In this document: positions 50,266 to 61,976 of the stretch, piece after piece | How positions within the stretch are numbered: position 1 is the first letter of the stretch | Layout of the letters: each line of letters starts with the position of its first letter | NCBI RefSeq assembly: GCF_004366735.1 | Contig: NZ_SOQX01000002.1 | Span: forward strand, 62,001 to 126,000 | Source: Thiohalophilus thiocyanatoxydans | GTDB lineage: Bacteria; Pseudomonadota; Gammaproteobacteria; UBA6429; Thiohalophilaceae | Length of the DNA: 64,000 nt | Direction of reading: 5' to 3' | Notes under the pieces: model-generated | The model's input: only the letters and a program-made list of their open reading frames with translations | Told to the model about the DNA's origin: nothing | Databases searched by the model: none | Position numbers and translations under genes: made by a program

Positions 50266-51543
50266 ATGGCAAATGAAGTTTGCTTCCGCACGTTGCATCT
50301 CGACAAGCCCTGGACACTGGAGAACTATCGCAGTGTCGGCGGTTATGAGGTGCTGAAAAAAATCCTCGCCGAGCAGACGCCGCAGGAACAGATTATCGAG
50401 GAGCTGAAAACCTCCTCATTGCGTGGCCGCGGCGGGGCGGGCTTTCCCACCGGACTCAAGTGGAGCTTCATGCCGCGCAATGCGCCCGGTCAGAAATATA
50501 TCGTCTGCAATTCCGACGAAGGCGAGCCGGGGACCTGCAAGGACCGGGATATCATGCGCTATAACCCGCATCAGCTCATCGAGGGCATGATTATCGCCGG
50601 CTATACCATCGGCGCCTCGGTTGGTTACAACTACATTCGTGGCGAATTCTGGGAGCCTTATGAACGGGTCGAGGCGGCACTGGAAGAGGCCCGCGCCGCC
50701 GGCCTGCTGGGCAAGAATATTCTGGGCAGCGGCTTTGATTTTGAACTGCACAATCACCTGGGAGCCGGTGCCTATATCTGTGGCGAGGAGACCGCGCTGC
50801 TGGAGTCCCTGGAAGGCAAGAAGGGCATGCCGCGCTTCAAGCCGCCGTTTCCGGCCGGCTACGGGCTGTATGGCAAACCGACCACCATTAATAATACCGA
50901 GACCCTGGCCTCGGTCCCGGTGATCCTGGAGCATGGCGGCCAGTGGTTTCTGGAGCTGGGCAAGCCCAACAACGGCGGCACCAAGCTGTTCAGCGTCTCC
51001 GGCCATGTCAACAACCCCGGCAACTTCGAAGTGCCGCTGGGGATACCGTTTGCCGAACTGCTGGAGCTGGCCGGGGGCATGCGTGACGGACGCAAGCTCA
51101 AGGGGGTCATTCCTGGCGGTTCGTCGGTGCCGGTCTTGCCCGCGGACATTATTATGGATACCGACATGGACTACGACTCGCTGGCCCAGGCGGGCAGCAT
51201 GCTCGGTGCCGGTTCGGTGATCGTGATGGATGAGACCACCTGCATGGTGGATGCGCTGGCGCGGCTCTCGCACTTCTATTTCGAAGAGTCCTGCGGCCAG
51301 TGTACGCCCTGTCGCGAAGGTACCGGCTGGTTGTCACGCGTGATACACCGCATCGAACACGGGCAGGGCCGCCAGGAAGACATGGATATGCTGGATGATG
51401 TCGCCTCGCGCATTGCCGGGCGCACTATCTGTGCATTGGGAGACGCGGCGGCAATGCCGGTACAGAGTTTTCTCAAGCATTACCGGGATGAATTTCAGTA
51501 TCACATCGATCATGGCAAATGCCTGGTCGGTGGACGCTCATAA
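50266..51543 (+). CDS. nuoF: NADH-quinone oxidoreductase subunit F
   Basis: NuoF (425 residues) binds NADH and FMN and carries cluster N3. The FMN/NADH loop is [14 protein letters not shown] near residue 54, the flavin site [16 protein letters not shown], and the cluster cysteines are C343, C346, C349 and C389 ([10 protein letters not shown] and TICALGD). A 51-base gap with GGGGGAG precedes it. Confidence 0.97.
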   Translation: MANEVCFRTLHLDKPWTLENYRSVGGYEVLKKILAEQTPQEQIIEELKTSSLRGRGGAGFPTGLKWSFMPRNAPGQKYIVCNSDEGEPGTCKDRDIMRYNPHQLIEGMIIAGYTIGASVGYNYIRGEFWEPYERVEAALEEARAAGLLGKNILGSGFDFELHNHLGAGAYICGEETALLESLEGKKGMPRFKPPFPAGYGLYGKPTTINNTETLASVPVILEHGGQWFLELGKPNNGGTKLFSVSGHVNNPGNFEVPLGIPFAELLELAGGMRDGRKLKGVIPGGSSVPVLPADIIMDTDMDYDSLAQAGSMLGAGSVIVMDETTCMVDALARLSHFYFEESCGQCTPCREGTGWLSRVIHRIEHGQGRQEDMDMLDDVASRIAGRTICALGDAAAMPVQSFLKHYRDEFQYHIDHGKCLVGGRS

Positions 51544-51563
51544 CGTTAACAGGCAACGGTTGA

Positions 51564-53939
51564 ATGTCAGACGATATCAACATTGAAATCAACGGAATGC
51601 CGCTTCAGGCGGCGCCGGGCACGATGGTGATCCAGGTGGCCGATGAGGCCGGGATTACCATTCCGCGTTTCTGTTATCACAAGAAACTGTCCGTGGCGGC
51701 CAACTGCCGCATGTGTCTGGTGGAGGTGGAAAAGGCGCCCAAGCCGCTGCCGGCCTGTGCCACGCCGGTCACCGAGGGCATGAAAGTCTTCACCAGGTCG
51801 GAATTCGCGATTGAGGCGCAAAAGAGCGTCATGGAGTTCCTGTTGATCAATCACCCGCTGGATTGCCCGATTTGCGATCAGGGCGGGGAGTGCGATCTGC
51901 AGGACATCGCCATGGGCTACGGCAAGGATGTGTCACGTTTTGCCGAGAAAAAGCGCGTGGTGCCGAGCAAGAACATCGGTCCGTTGATCGCCACCGACAT
52001 GACCCGCTGTATTCATTGTACCCGCTGCGTCCGGTTCGGTCAGGAGATCGGCGGCATCATGGAGCTGGGCGCCTACGGGCGGGGCGAGGATACCCGGATC
52101 GGGACCTATATGGAGAGCGCTGTTTCTTCGGAGATGTCCGGCAATGTGATCGATCTCTGTCCGGTCGGGGCGCTGACCTCCAAGCCGTATCGTTATCGCG
52201 GCCGCCCCTGGGAGAACCAGCAACGCGAGACGATTGCCGCGCACGATTGTGTCGGTTCCAACCTGGAGGTGGAACTTCGCCGCAATACGGTGATGCGTGT
52301 CCTGCCACGCGAGAATGAAGCCATCAATGAGACCTGGCTCTCGGATCGGGATCGGTTCAGTTATACCGGTCTGTATCACGAGCAACGGGCGCGCCATGCC
52401 CTGATCAAACAGGGCGATCAATGGAAGCAGGTGGACTGGCAGATTGCGCTCAATTACGCGGTCGAGGGCATCAAAACGGTACAACAGGGTCGGGGCAGTG
52501 AACAGATCGGTGCACTGACCTCACCCAGCGCGACCCTGGAAGAGATGTATCTGCTGCAAAAACTGCTGCGCAGCCTGGGGAGCCACAATATTGATCATCG
52601 GCTGCGTCAGCTCGATTTCTCCCGGAGTGATATAGCACCGCGTTATCCCTCCCTGGGTTGTACGATCGCCGAACTGGAACAGGTCGAGGCGGGATTGTTG
52701 ATCGGTTCCTGTGTGCGCAAGGACCAGCCGATCATCGCCCATCGGCTGCGCAAGGCGGCCCTCAATGGGGCCAACATCATGTCGGTCAATGCGATCGACT
52801 ATGACGTCAACTTTCCGCTGGCCGAATCCATCGTCACTGCACCGGATAACATGCCACAGACCCTGGCCGGGATCGCCAGGGCACTGCTGACCCTCAGTGG
52901 CGAACCGGCCCCGGCGGATCTGGCGACCAGGCTGGAAAATATCACCAGCCACGATGATCATCTGGCGATCGCCAAACACCTGCATAGCGCCGACAACGCG
53001 GTCGTGCTGCTCGGGACGCAGGCCATGGGGCAGAACGAGTTTGGCGAACTGCAGAGTCTGGCCGAACTGATCGGACGGCTTGCCGGGGCGAAGTTCGGTT
53101 ATCTGACCGAGGGGGCCAACAGTGCCGGCGCCTGGCTGGCCGGCGCCGTGCCCCATCGTCAGGCCGGCGGCGAAACGATCGCGTCACCGGGACGCCACGC
53201 CGGTGAGATGTTGTCACAACCCCAGGGCGCCATGGTCTTGCTGAACGTCGAGCCCGAGCTCGATTCGGCTTACGGCAGTCAGGCGCTCAGGAGCATGCAG
53301 GAAAGTGACTTTGTAGTCGCGCTGTCACCCTACATCAGTGACAGTCTCAAAGCCTGCGCCGATGTCATCCTGCCGGTAACCCCGTTTATCGAGATGTCCG
53401 GCACCTTTATTAATACCGAGGGTCACTGGCAGAGTTTCGGCGCCGCGGTCGATCCCCTGGAGGAAGCCAAGCCCGCCTGGAAGGTGCTGCGCGTGCTGGG
53501 CAATCTGTTTGAGTTTGACGGCTTCGACCAGGTGACCTCCGAGGAGGTGCGGGACGAGCTGCGGGCTATCAGCGGTGAGCCGCCGATGGACAATCAAAGT
53601 GCCTGGCAATGCCCGCAACTGGCGCCGGCCGGTTCCGGTTTGCAGCGCATCGGGCACCTGCCCATCTATGCGGTCGATTCGCTGGTACGCCGGGCGCAAC
53701 CGCTTCAGGAGACGACCGACGCTATCGCCGCGGCGGCCTATATGAATGAACAAACCGCCGATGCGGCCGGCGTCGGTGATGCGGCGTATGTCCTCGTACA
53801 ACAGGACAACAGTGAAGTGCGCTTGCCACTGGTAATCGACGAGGCGGTGCCCGCGCAATGCGTGCTGATTCCCTACGGTGTCACCGGCAGCGAAACATTG
53901 ACCCGCGCCTACGGGCCGATTGAATTGCAACGGGGTTAA
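51564..53939 (+). CDS. nuoG: NADH-quinone oxidoreductase subunit G
   Basis: NuoG (791 residues) is the large peripheral-arm subunit. An N-terminal 2Fe-2S domain (CRMCLVEV and PACATPV) is followed by the His/Cys cluster site [18 protein letters not shown], the [16 protein letters not shown] cluster, and a molybdopterin-like C-terminal domain that binds no cofactor. The family cysteines are all present. The C-terminal third is less conserved. Confidence 0.97.
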   Translation: MSDDINIEINGMPLQAAPGTMVIQVADEAGITIPRFCYHKKLSVAANCRMCLVEVEKAPKPLPACATPVTEGMKVFTRSEFAIEAQKSVMEFLLINHPLDCPICDQGGECDLQDIAMGYGKDVSRFAEKKRVVPSKNIGPLIATDMTRCIHCTRCVRFGQEIGGIMELGAYGRGEDTRIGTYMESAVSSEMSGNVIDLCPVGALTSKPYRYRGRPWENQQRETIAAHDCVGSNLEVELRRNTVMRVLPRENEAINETWLSDRDRFSYTGLYHEQRARHALIKQGDQWKQVDWQIALNYAVEGIKTVQQGRGSEQIGALTSPSATLEEMYLLQKLLRSLGSHNIDHRLRQLDFSRSDIAPRYPSLGCTIAELEQVEAGLLIGSCVRKDQPIIAHRLRKAALNGANIMSVNAIDYDVNFPLAESIVTAPDNMPQTLAGIARALLTLSGEPAPADLATRLENITSHDDHLAIAKHLHSADNAVVLLGTQAMGQNEFGELQSLAELIGRLAGAKFGYLTEGANSAGAWLAGAVPHRQAGGETIASPGRHAGEMLSQPQGAMVLLNVEPELDSAYGSQALRSMQESDFVVALSPYISDSLKACADVILPVTPFIEMSGTFINTEGHWQSFGAAVDPLEEAKPAWKVLRVLGNLFEFDGFDQVTSEEVRDELRAISGEPPMDNQSAWQCPQLAPAGSGLQRIGHLPIYAVDSLVRRAQPLQETTDAIAAAAYMNEQTADAAGVGDAAYVLVQQDNSEVRLPLVIDEAVPAQCVLIPYGVTGSETLTRAYGPIELQRG

Positions 53940-53949
53940 GACGAAACAA

Positions 53950-55038
53950 ATGGAATGGCTTAATTCAGCGTATCAGTCAGTTGCCGATTTCTCGGTCTGG
54001 TGGTTTTCCCAGCCGGCGGTACTGATCATGTTGCAAATCGTCATGATCGTTACCCCGCTGATGCTGGCGGTAGCCTATCTGACCTTTGCCGAGCGCAAGA
54101 TTATCGGTGCCATGCAGGTGCGTATGGGCCCGACCCGGGTCGGACCGCGTGGCTGGCTGCAGCCCATCGCCGATGCGCTCAAGCTGATCTTCAAGGAGAT
54201 CATCATTCCCACCGGCGCCAACAAGGTGCTGTTCGTGATCGCGCCGATTCTCTCCATCGGCCCGGCCCTGGCCGCCTGGGCGGTGATTCCCTTTAATGCC
54301 GAATATGTGCTGGCGGATATCAATGCCGGGTTGTTGTATGTGTTGGCGATCACCTCGGTCGGGGTCTATGGCGTAATCATCGCCGGCTGGGCCTCCAACT
54401 CCAAATACGCCTTGCTGGGCGCCATGCGCTCCGCCGCGCAGATCGTCGCCTATGAAATCGCCATGGGTTTCGCCCTGGTCACGGTAATCATGGCCGCCGG
54501 CAGTCTGAATATCGGTACCATCATCGAGGCCCAGTCTGGCAGTCCGCTGCACTGGTTCTGGCTGCCGCTGCTGCCGATGTTCGTGATCTATTTTATCTCC
54601 GGGGTGGCCGAGACCAACCGCGCCCCGTTTGACGTGGCCGAGGGGGAATCGGAAATCGTAGCCGGTTTCCATGTGGAATACTCCGGCATGGTGTTCGCGG
54701 TCTTTTTCCTGGCCGAATACGCCAACATGATTCTGATCTCGGTACTGGCCGCGGTGCTGTTCCTGGGCGGCTGGTTGTCGCCCTTTGAAGGCTGGCTGCC
54801 CGAGGCCTGGTTCGAGATCACCGGACTGGGCCTGTTACTGGGGCACGGCGTCCACTGGTTGTTGATCAAAACGGCCATTTTCTTGTTCTTTTACTTATGG
54901 CTCCGCGCCACCTTCCCGCGATATCGCTATGATCAGATCATGCGCCTGGGCTGGAAGGTCTTTATCCCCATCACCATCGTCTGGTTGATGGTGGTCGGGC
55001 TGATGATACTGACCGGCTTCGGTTGGTGGTTTGACTAG
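53950..55038 (+). CDS. nuoH: NADH-quinone oxidoreductase subunit H
   Basis: NuoH (362 residues from the ATG at 53950) closes the quinone tunnel and leads protons. It shows [40 protein letters not shown] and [26 protein letters not shown]. Eight helices are evident. No ribosome-binding site is clear before this ATG; a TTG at 53920 inside nuoG is the alternative. Confidence 0.96.
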   Translation: MEWLNSAYQSVADFSVWWFSQPAVLIMLQIVMIVTPLMLAVAYLTFAERKIIGAMQVRMGPTRVGPRGWLQPIADALKLIFKEIIIPTGANKVLFVIAPILSIGPALAAWAVIPFNAEYVLADINAGLLYVLAITSVGVYGVIIAGWASNSKYALLGAMRSAAQIVAYEIAMGFALVTVIMAAGSLNIGTIIEAQSGSPLHWFWLPLLPMFVIYFISGVAETNRAPFDVAEGESEIVAGFHVEYSGMVFAVFFLAEYANMILISVLAAVLFLGGWLSPFEGWLPEAWFEITGLGLLLGHGVHWLLIKTAIFLFFYLWLRATFPRYRYDQIMRLGWKVFIPITIVWLMVVGLMILTGFGWWFD

Positions 55039-55052
55039 GAGCAGGAGGGATT

Positions 55053-55544
55053 ATGATGAATACCGCAGTACGGTTTCTCAAGAGTCTGTTCCTGCTGGAA
55101 TTGTTCCGGGGCATGCGACTGACCGGGCGGCACTTGTTTGTACGCAAGGTCACTCTGCAATATCCGGAAGAGCACACTCCGCTGTCGCCGCGTTTTCGGG
55201 GCTTGCATGCCCTGCGTCGTTATCCCAACGGGGAAGAGCGTTGTATCGCCTGCAAACTGTGTGAAGTTGTTTGCCCGGCGCTGGCGATTACCATCGAGTC
55301 CGAAGAACGGGATGATGGCACACGCCGCACCACGCGCTATGACATCGATCTGACCAAGTGCATTTTTTGCGGCTATTGCGAGGAGTCCTGTCCGGTGGAC
55401 TCAATCGTCGAAACGCATATTTTTGAATATCACGGTGAAAAACGCGGTGACCTGAATATGACCAAGGATCGCCTGCTGGCGGTCGGTGACAAGTACGAAA
55501 AAGAAATTGCCGCGGCCCGGGCCGAGGATGCGCCTTACCGTTAA
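55053..55544 (+). CDS. nuoI: NADH-quinone oxidoreductase subunit I
   Basis: NuoI (163 residues) carries the two 4Fe-4S clusters N6a and N6b, with [12 protein letters not shown] (C64, C67, C70, C74) and [12 protein letters not shown] (C103, C106, C109, C113). A clear GGAGG precedes the ATG. It links the peripheral arm to the membrane arm. Confidence 0.97.
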   Translation: MMNTAVRFLKSLFLLELFRGMRLTGRHLFVRKVTLQYPEEHTPLSPRFRGLHALRRYPNGEERCIACKLCEVVCPALAITIESEERDDGTRRTTRYDIDLTKCIFCGYCEESCPVDSIVETHIFEYHGEKRGDLNMTKDRLLAVGDKYEKEIAAARAEDAPYR

Positions 55545-55585
55545 GCTCTGCTAACGACAGAAGACAATTAAAAGATAATAACGAT

Positions 55586-56188
55586 ATGATTGAAAAATTA
55601 ATCTTTTACATATTTGCTATCATCATGGTCTTTGGCGCGACCATGGTGATCACCGTGCGCAACCCGGTGCGGGCCGCGCTGTTTCTGGTGTTGACCTTTT
55701 TCGCCAGCGCCGCCATCTGGATGCTCCTGGAGGCGGAGTTTCTCGCCATTACCCTGGTGCTGGTCTACGTCGGGGCGGTCATGGTGTTGTTCCTGTTCGT
55801 GGTGATGATGCTGGATATCAACACGGCCCTGCTCAAGGAAGGCTTCATCCGCTATCTGCCGGTGGGAATCGGCGTCGCTATTCTGCTGGTGGTGATGCTG
55901 GTCGGCGTGGTCGGACCGGAGAACTTCAGTCTGGACGAAATGGCCGCGCCGGAGCGCCATGGCGCCGATTACAGCAATACACGGGAGCTGGGTAGTGTCC
56001 TGTATACCGTCTACGTCTATCCGTTCGAGATTGCCGCAGTCATTCTGCTGGTCGCGATTATCGCGGCGATTACCCTGACGCTACGCAAACGGCCCACAAC
56101 CAAGTACCAGAATCCGGACAGCCAGGTTTCGGTCAAGCGCGATGACCGGGTACGAATGGTTAAAATGAAGTCCGAAGAGAAAAAATAG
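55586..56188 (+). CDS. nuoJ: NADH-quinone oxidoreductase subunit J
   Basis: NuoJ (200 residues) is a five-helix membrane subunit with the [54 protein letters not shown] core in typical order. The last 40 residues are hydrophilic and basic (KRPTTKYQN.., KMKSEEKK). A 41-base gap separates it from nuoI. Confidence 0.96.
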   Translation: MIEKLIFYIFAIIMVFGATMVITVRNPVRAALFLVLTFFASAAIWMLLEAEFLAITLVLVYVGAVMVLFLFVVMMLDINTALLKEGFIRYLPVGIGVAILLVVMLVGVVGPENFSLDEMAAPERHGADYSNTRELGSVLYTVYVYPFEIAAVILLVAIIAAITLTLRKRPTTKYQNPDSQVSVKRDDRVRMVKMKSEEKK

Positions 56189-56199
56189 GTGAGAGTGCG

Positions 56200-56505
56200 A
56201 TGCTAGCGTTATCCGACTTTTTGATTCTGGGTGCCGTGATGTTCGGTTTGAGTATCGCCGGAATTTTCATCAACCGGAAAAACATCATTATCCTGCTGAT
56301 GGCCATCGAGCTGATGCTGCTGGCGGTGAATATGAATTTCATCGCTTTTTCCCATTTTCTGGGCGATACCGCGGGTCAGGTGTTCGTGTTCTTTATTCTG
56401 ACGGTGGCGGCGGCCGAGGCGGCCATCGGGCTGGCGATCCTGGTGGTGCTGTTCCGCAACAAGCGCACCATCAACGTCACCGAACTGGACAGCATGAAAG
56501 GCTAG
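56200..56505 (+). CDS. nuoK: NADH-quinone oxidoreductase subunit K
   Basis: NuoK (101 residues) has three helices and the two conserved membrane glutamates, in [14 protein letters not shown] and [12 protein letters not shown]. It is homologous to MrpC and takes part in proton movement. It ends 4 bases before nuoL. Confidence 0.96.
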   Translation: MLALSDFLILGAVMFGLSIAGIFINRKNIIILLMAIELMLLAVNMNFIAFSHFLGDTAGQVFVFFILTVAAAEAAIGLAILVVLFRNKRTINVTELDSMKG

Positions 56506-56509
56506 GCTG

Positions 56510-58477
56510 ATGAATAATATGGAAAATGTCTATCTCTGGACCGTGCTGGCACCGTTGATCGGGGCAATCATCGCCGGTCTGTTCGGCAAAAGAGTCGGTC
56601 GTGCCGGCGCCCACTGGGTGACCATCATCGGCGTCGCCGTCGCCTTTGTGCTCTCCGCGATCACGTTTAAACACATGGTGATCGACGGGGCCGAGGTCTA
56701 CAACGCGTCGGTCTATACCTGGATGGTCAGCGAGGGTATCCGCTTCGAGATCGGGTTTTTGATCGATAACCTGACCGCCATGATGATGGTGGTGGTCACC
56801 TTCGTCTCCCTGATGGTGCATATCTATACCGTCGGTTACATGCACGAGGATCCCGGTTACCAGCGTTTTTTCAGCTATATCTCCCTGTTCACCTTCTCGA
56901 TGCTGATGCTGGTGATGGCCAATAACTTTTTGCAGCTGTTCTTCGGCTGGGAAGCAGTGGGCCTGGTTTCCTACCTGTTGATCGGTTTCTGGTATACCCG
57001 CGATACGGCGATTTACGCCAACCTCAAGGCCTTTCTGGTCAACCGGGTGGGGGACTTCGGCTTTTTGCTGGGGATCGCCGCGGTGCTGATGTACTTCGGC
57101 TCCCTGGATTACGCCACCGTGTTCGGCCAGGTGGAGCAGGTTGACGGCCAGACCATCACCCTGTTCGGCGACAATGCCTGGTCGGTGATTACCGTCATCT
57201 GCATCCTGTTGTTCATCGGCGCCATGGGCAAGTCGGCCCAGGTGCCGCTGCATGTCTGGCTGCCCGATTCCATGGAGGGCCCGACGCCGATCTCGGCATT
57301 GATCCATGCCGCGACCATGGTCACCGCCGGGATCTTCATGGTGGCGCGCATGTCGCCGCTGTTCGAGTTTTCCGAGACCGCGCTGACCGTGGTGCTGGTG
57401 ATCGGTGCCATTACCGCGCTGTTCATGGGCTTCCTGGGCCTGGTGCAGAACGACATCAAACGGGTGGTGGCCTATTCGACCCTCTCGCAGCTGGGTTACA
57501 TGACCGTGGCCCTGGGCGCCTCGGCCTATGCTGCGGGGATCTTCCATCTGATGACCCATGCCTTTTTCAAGGCGCTGCTGTTCCTGGCCGCCGGTTCGGT
57601 GATCATCGCCATGCATCACGAGCAGGACATGCGCAAGATGGGCGGGCTGCGCAAATACATGCCCATTACCTGGATTACCTCGCTGATCGGCTCGCTGGCG
57701 CTAATCGGTACGCCGCTGTTCGCCGGCTTCTATTCCAAGGACTCGATCATCGAGGCGGTGGCCCACTCACAAATCGCCGGATCCGGCTTTGCCTATTTTG
57801 CGGTGTTGACCGGGGTATTTGTGACCGCGCTATACAGCTTCCGCATGTATTTTCTGGTGTTCCACGGCAAGGAGCGCATGGACGAGCATACCCGTTCGCA
57901 TCTGCATGAAACCCCGCCCGTGGTAACTATTCCGCTGATTCTGCTGGCGATCCCCTCGGTGATCATCGGTGCCATTTTCATGGGTGACATGATCGCCGGG
58001 GATTTCTTCCGCGAGGCAATCTTCGTGTTGCCCGAGCACGATGCGCTGGGCGAGTGGGCCGCCGATTTCCACGGTTGGTGGGCCATGGCGCTGCACGCCT
58101 TTGTGACCTGGCCGTTCTGGCTGGCGGCCGCCGGCGTGTTCACCGCCTGGTTCCTGTATATGAAACGCCCGGAGATTCCCGGCCGGATTCAGGCCCGTTT
58201 CCAGTGGCTGCATACTCTGCTGGATAACAAATACTACGCGGATCGTTTCAACGAGATCGTGTTTGCCGGCGGCGGGCGCCAGTTGGGCCAGAAGCTGTGG
58301 CGCATCGGTGATGTCAAACTGATCGATGGCCTGGCGGTTAACGGTTCGGCCGCGCTGGTGGGCTGGTTTGCCGGGCGCATACGCCATATCCAGACCGGCT
58401 ATCTGTTCCACTATGCCTTTGCCATGATCATCGGGGTGGTCGTGCTGCTCGGATTGTTTGTGTTTCTTAACCAATAA
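56510..58477 (+). CDS. nuoL: NADH-quinone oxidoreductase subunit L
   Basis: NuoL (655 residues) is the distal antiporter-like proton pump subunit with a long lateral helix. Typical are FGWEAVGLVSYLLIGFWYTRD, the KSAQVPLHVWLPDSMEGPTPISALIHAATMVTAGIFMVAR proton channel, and the C-terminal traverse helix region. Start MNNMENVYLW. Confidence 0.97.
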   Translation: MNNMENVYLWTVLAPLIGAIIAGLFGKRVGRAGAHWVTIIGVAVAFVLSAITFKHMVIDGAEVYNASVYTWMVSEGIRFEIGFLIDNLTAMMMVVVTFVSLMVHIYTVGYMHEDPGYQRFFSYISLFTFSMLMLVMANNFLQLFFGWEAVGLVSYLLIGFWYTRDTAIYANLKAFLVNRVGDFGFLLGIAAVLMYFGSLDYATVFGQVEQVDGQTITLFGDNAWSVITVICILLFIGAMGKSAQVPLHVWLPDSMEGPTPISALIHAATMVTAGIFMVARMSPLFEFSETALTVVLVIGAITALFMGFLGLVQNDIKRVVAYSTLSQLGYMTVALGASAYAAGIFHLMTHAFFKALLFLAAGSVIIAMHHEQDMRKMGGLRKYMPITWITSLIGSLALIGTPLFAGFYSKDSIIEAVAHSQIAGSGFAYFAVLTGVFVTALYSFRMYFLVFHGKERMDEHTRSHLHETPPVVTIPLILLAIPSVIIGAIFMGDMIAGDFFREAIFVLPEHDALGEWAADFHGWWAMALHAFVTWPFWLAAAGVFTAWFLYMKRPEIPGRIQARFQWLHTLLDNKYYADRFNEIVFAGGGRQLGQKLWRIGDVKLIDGLAVNGSAALVGWFAGRIRHIQTGYLFHYAFAMIIGVVVLLGLFVFLNQ

Positions 58478-58502
58478 AGAATAAATAAAAAGGGTCGTAC
58501 GC

Positions 58503-60026
58503 ATGTTCTCAGACTGGCCATTGTTAAGCCTTGTGATCTGGATCCCCATTCTGGGCGGGATCCTGGTGCTGGTTACGGGCAGTGACAAGCAGGCGCCACT
58601 GGCCCGACTGACGGCGCTGTTCTGGTCGGTGGTGACCTTCCTGATCTCGATCCCGCTGTATACCGGATTCGACACCGATACGGCCGCGATGCAGTTTACC
58701 GAACGGCATGAGTGGATTGGATCCTGGGATATCTTCTATCACCTGGGTGTGGACGGTATCTCCATGCCGCTGATCCTGCTGACCACCTTTATCACCGTGC
58801 TGGTGGTGATCGCCGGCTGGGAAGTGATCAAGGAGCGCGTCGCCCAGTACATGTCGGCCTTTTTAATCATGGAAGGGTTGATGAACGGGGTCTTCGCCTC
58901 CCTCGACTCGGCGCTGTTCTATGTCTTCTGGGAAGCGATGCTGATTCCGATGTTCATTATCATCGGCGTCTGGGGCGGGCAGAACCGCATCTATGCGACG
59001 ATCAAGTTTTTCCTCTATACCTTTTTCGGCTCGGTCTTCATGCTGGTTGCGCTGCTGTATCTCTATTTCCAGACCGGCAGCTTCGCGATTCTCGATTTCC
59101 ATCAGCAGCCGCTGGGTATGACACCGCAGATCCTGATCTTCCTGGCGTTTTTGATCGCCTTTGCGGTCAAGGTGCCCATGTGGCCGGTGCATACCTGGCT
59201 GCCGGACGCGCACGTGGAGGCGCCCACCGGCGGCTCGGTGATCCTGGCGGCGATCATGCTCAAACTCGGTGCCTACGGTTTTCTGCGCTTCTCGCTGCCG
59301 ATTACCCCGGACGCCAGCCAGGAGCTGGCCTGGCTGATGATTACCCTGTCGCTGATCGCGGTGGTCTACATCGGCTTTGTGGCGCTGGTGCAGCAGGATA
59401 TGAAAAAACTCATCGCCTATTCGTCCATCTCGCACATGGGGTTCGTGACGCTCGGTTTCTTTATTGCCTGGCAGATTTACGACAATACCGGCAGCTACAG
59501 CGGCGCGGCGATGGGGATCTCCGGCGGGATTGTGCAGATGATTTCCCACGGTTTTGTTTCGGGGGCGCTGTTCCTCTGTGTCGGCGTGATGTATGACCGG
59601 ATGCATTCGCGGCAGATCAGCGATTACGGCGGGGTGGTCAACACCATGCCGGTCTTCGCCGCCTTTATGGTGCTGTTTGCCATGGCCAACGCCGGGCTGC
59701 CGGGCACCTCCGGCTTCGTCGGCGAGTTCATGGTGATCCTCAGCAGTTTCAAGGCCAATTTCTGGTACGCCTTCCTGGCCGCTCTGACCCTGATCCTGGG
59801 CGCCGCCTATACTCTGTGGATGGTCAAGCGGGTGATCTTCGGCACCGTGGCCAATGACAATGTGGCGGCGCTGCAGGATATCGGCCGACGCGAGTTCCTG
59901 ATCCTGGCGATCCTGGCCGTGGCGGTCCTGACCCTGGGGATCTGGCCGGCGCCATTGCTCGAAGTGATGGATGCCAGTGTCGAGAACCTGTTACTGCATA
60001 TGACCCAGTCCAAGGTCATTCAATAA
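58503..60026 (+). CDS. nuoM: NADH-quinone oxidoreductase subunit M
   Basis: NuoM (507 residues) is an antiporter-like pump subunit with 14 helices, including [21 protein letters not shown] and [27 protein letters not shown], with the channel lysine and glutamate. It follows nuoL after 25 bases. Confidence 0.97.
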   Translation: MFSDWPLLSLVIWIPILGGILVLVTGSDKQAPLARLTALFWSVVTFLISIPLYTGFDTDTAAMQFTERHEWIGSWDIFYHLGVDGISMPLILLTTFITVLVVIAGWEVIKERVAQYMSAFLIMEGLMNGVFASLDSALFYVFWEAMLIPMFIIIGVWGGQNRIYATIKFFLYTFFGSVFMLVALLYLYFQTGSFAILDFHQQPLGMTPQILIFLAFLIAFAVKVPMWPVHTWLPDAHVEAPTGGSVILAAIMLKLGAYGFLRFSLPITPDASQELAWLMITLSLIAVVYIGFVALVQQDMKKLIAYSSISHMGFVTLGFFIAWQIYDNTGSYSGAAMGISGGIVQMISHGFVSGALFLCVGVMYDRMHSRQISDYGGVVNTMPVFAAFMVLFAMANAGLPGTSGFVGEFMVILSSFKANFWYAFLAALTLILGAAYTLWMVKRVIFGTVANDNVAALQDIGRREFLILAILAVAVLTLGIWPAPLLEVMDASVENLLLHMTQSKVIQ

Positions 60027-60040
60027 TAACGGCAAGAGTG

Positions 60041-61483
60041 ATGATGACTTTTACCATGCCCAATATTGCCCCGGCACTGCCCGAGATATTCATACTCTCG
60101 ATGGCGTGCCTGATTCTGGTAATTGATCTGTTTTTGACGGATCGCCAGCGCTTCGTGACCTATCTGCTGACCCAGGCGACCCTGGTGGTGGCGTTCATTC
60201 TGATTGTGACCGATTTCACTCAGGGCAGGGTGCTGACCTTCAGTGATACCTTTGTCCGCGATCCCATGGCCGATGTGCTCAAGGCCTGTATCTTCATCGC
60301 CGGACTGGTGACATTTACTTATTCCCGCGATTATCTGCAAACACGCCAGATATTCAAAGGTGAATTCTTTGTCCTGGGTCTGTTTGCGATTCTGGGGATG
60401 ATGATCCTGACCTCGGCGCACAACTTCCTGACCATCTACCTGGGCCTGGAGCTGCTGTCGCTGTCGCTGTACGCCATGGTGGCGATGCAACGCGACTCGG
60501 TTACCGCCTCCGAGGCGGCGATGAAGTATTTCATTCTCGGCGCCATCGCCTCGGGCATGCTGTTGTACGGCATTTCCATGATCTACGGCGTGACCGGTAC
60601 CCTCGATCTGGCCGAAGTCGCCCGGCAGGTTCCCGAGACGGAAAAGCAACTGCTGCTGACTTTCGGCCTGGTCTTTCTCATCGTCGGGGTGGCGTTCAAG
60701 CTGGGCGCGGTGCCGTTTCATATGTGGGTGCCGGATGTCTATCACGGCGCGGCCACCCCCACGACCCTGTTTATCGGCAGCGCGCCCAAGATCGCCGCAT
60801 TTGCGATGCTGATGCGCCTGCTGGTGGACGGACTGGGCGGCTTGCATGCCCAATGGCAGGACATCCTCATCATTCTGGCGGTGCTCTCCATGGGCGTGGG
60901 GAATATCGTCGCCATTGCCCAGAGCAACATCAAACGCATGCTCGCCTATTCCACCATCTCGCATGTCGGGTTTTTGATGCTGGGGGTGCTGACCGGCACG
61001 GCCGAGGGCTATGCCGCGGCGATGTTCTATACCCTGGCCTATGTGCTGATGACCCTGGGCGGGTTTGGCATGGTTATCCTGCTGAGCCGGGAAGGCTTCG
61101 AGGCCGACAAACTGGATGATTTCAAGGGGCTCAATGAGCGCAGTCCCTGGTTTGCTTTCATGATGTTGATCGTCATGTTCTCCATGGCCGGGGTCCCGCC
61201 GTTTATCGGCTTCTGGGCGAAACTGTCGGTACTCAAGGAAGTGATCGCGGCGGACATGGTGTGGCTGGCCGTGGTGGCGGTGATCTTCTCGATCATCGGG
61301 GCTTTTTATTATTTGCGCGTGATTCGGCTGATGTATTTCGACAAGCCCGTGGATACCGCCAGGCTGGAAGTCGCTCTGGATATGCGCCTGCTGCTCAGTG
61401 CCAATGGCCTGGGTGTCCTGTTGCTGGGACTCTTCCCGGGCGGCCTGCTGGCACTTTGCCTGGCCGCGCTGTCTGGTTCATAA
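60041..61483 (+). CDS. nuoN: NADH-quinone oxidoreductase subunit N
   Basis: NuoN (480 residues from the ATG at 60041) is the third antiporter-like subunit: [63 protein letters not shown] at 60038 and a second ATG at 60044 are equal alternatives. It completes a full 14-gene nuoA-N set. The order A-N matches other gammaproteobacteria with unfused nuoC and nuoD. Confidence 0.97.
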   Translation: MMTFTMPNIAPALPEIFILSMACLILVIDLFLTDRQRFVTYLLTQATLVVAFILIVTDFTQGRVLTFSDTFVRDPMADVLKACIFIAGLVTFTYSRDYLQTRQIFKGEFFVLGLFAILGMMILTSAHNFLTIYLGLELLSLSLYAMVAMQRDSVTASEAAMKYFILGAIASGMLLYGISMIYGVTGTLDLAEVARQVPETEKQLLLTFGLVFLIVGVAFKLGAVPFHMWVPDVYHGAATPTTLFIGSAPKIAAFAMLMRLLVDGLGGLHAQWQDILIILAVLSMGVGNIVAIAQSNIKRMLAYSTISHVGFLMLGVLTGTAEGYAAAMFYTLAYVLMTLGGFGMVILLSREGFEADKLDDFKGLNERSPWFAFMMLIVMFSMAGVPPFIGFWAKLSVLKEVIAADMVWLAVVAVIFSIIGAFYYLRVIRLMYFDKPVDTARLEVALDMRLLLSANGLGVLLLGLFPGGLLALCLAALSGS

Positions 61484-61510
61484 TGGTACCTCACTTACGT
61501 AGGCGGTCTT

Positions 61511-61834
61511 ATGTCAGCAGTATCTATCTGGGTTTTACTTGTCAGCGCTATCATTGCGGCCAATCTGCCCTGGGCGAGCGAACGTTTCTTTTTCCTGTTC
61601 ACCCCACCGGGAGGCGGGCTCAAACGGGCCTGGATGCGGCTTGTTGAATGGTTGGTGCTCTATGGCCTGGTCGGCCTGATCGCGGTCGGTCTGGAACAGA
61701 AAGCCACAGGCGAACGTTATCCCCAGGACTGGGAATTCTATGCGGTAACCTTCTGTATGTTCGTGGTCTTCGCGATCCCCGGCTTTGTCTATCGTTATCA
61801 GCTGCGCCCGCTGTTACATCGCCACCGCGCTTAA
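61511..61834 (+). CDS. DUF2818 membrane protein
   Basis: A 107-residue membrane protein with three helices: SIWVLLVSAIIAANLPW, VEWLVLYGLVGLIAVGLEQ, FYAVTFCMFVVFAIPGFVYRY. This is the DUF2818 family, found right after nuoN in many beta- and gammaproteobacteria; its role in complex I, if any, is unknown. It is 27 bases after nuoN and reads as the last gene of the operon. Confidence 0.85.
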   Translation: MSAVSIWVLLVSAIIAANLPWASERFFFLFTPPGGGLKRAWMRLVEWLVLYGLVGLIAVGLEQKATGERYPQDWEFYAVTFCMFVVFAIPGFVYRYQLRPLLHRHRA

Positions 61835-61976
61835 CAGGTGCAATCTGCAATACAATAAGATCCGCCTACTATATTAGCGCGGGTTAATGTACAAACTTTC
61901 ACCAATTTGAGCTTGCCGTCGCTCAGGCTTCTGTCATAATTGCTGCATCTTGCACCTGATTTGGTAATTTGCAGCC
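61835..61976 (+). promoter_or_regulatory. Promoter region of the sensor kinase, flanked by inverted repeats
   Basis: TTGCCG (61913-61918), 16 bases, CATAAT (61935-61940) is a moderate promoter 36 bases before the kinase ATG. CAGGTGCAATCTGCA (61835-61849) and TGCATCTTGCACCTG (61943-61957) are near-perfect inverted copies (13 of 15) flanking it. No terminator for the nuo operon is visible here. Confidence 0.45.
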
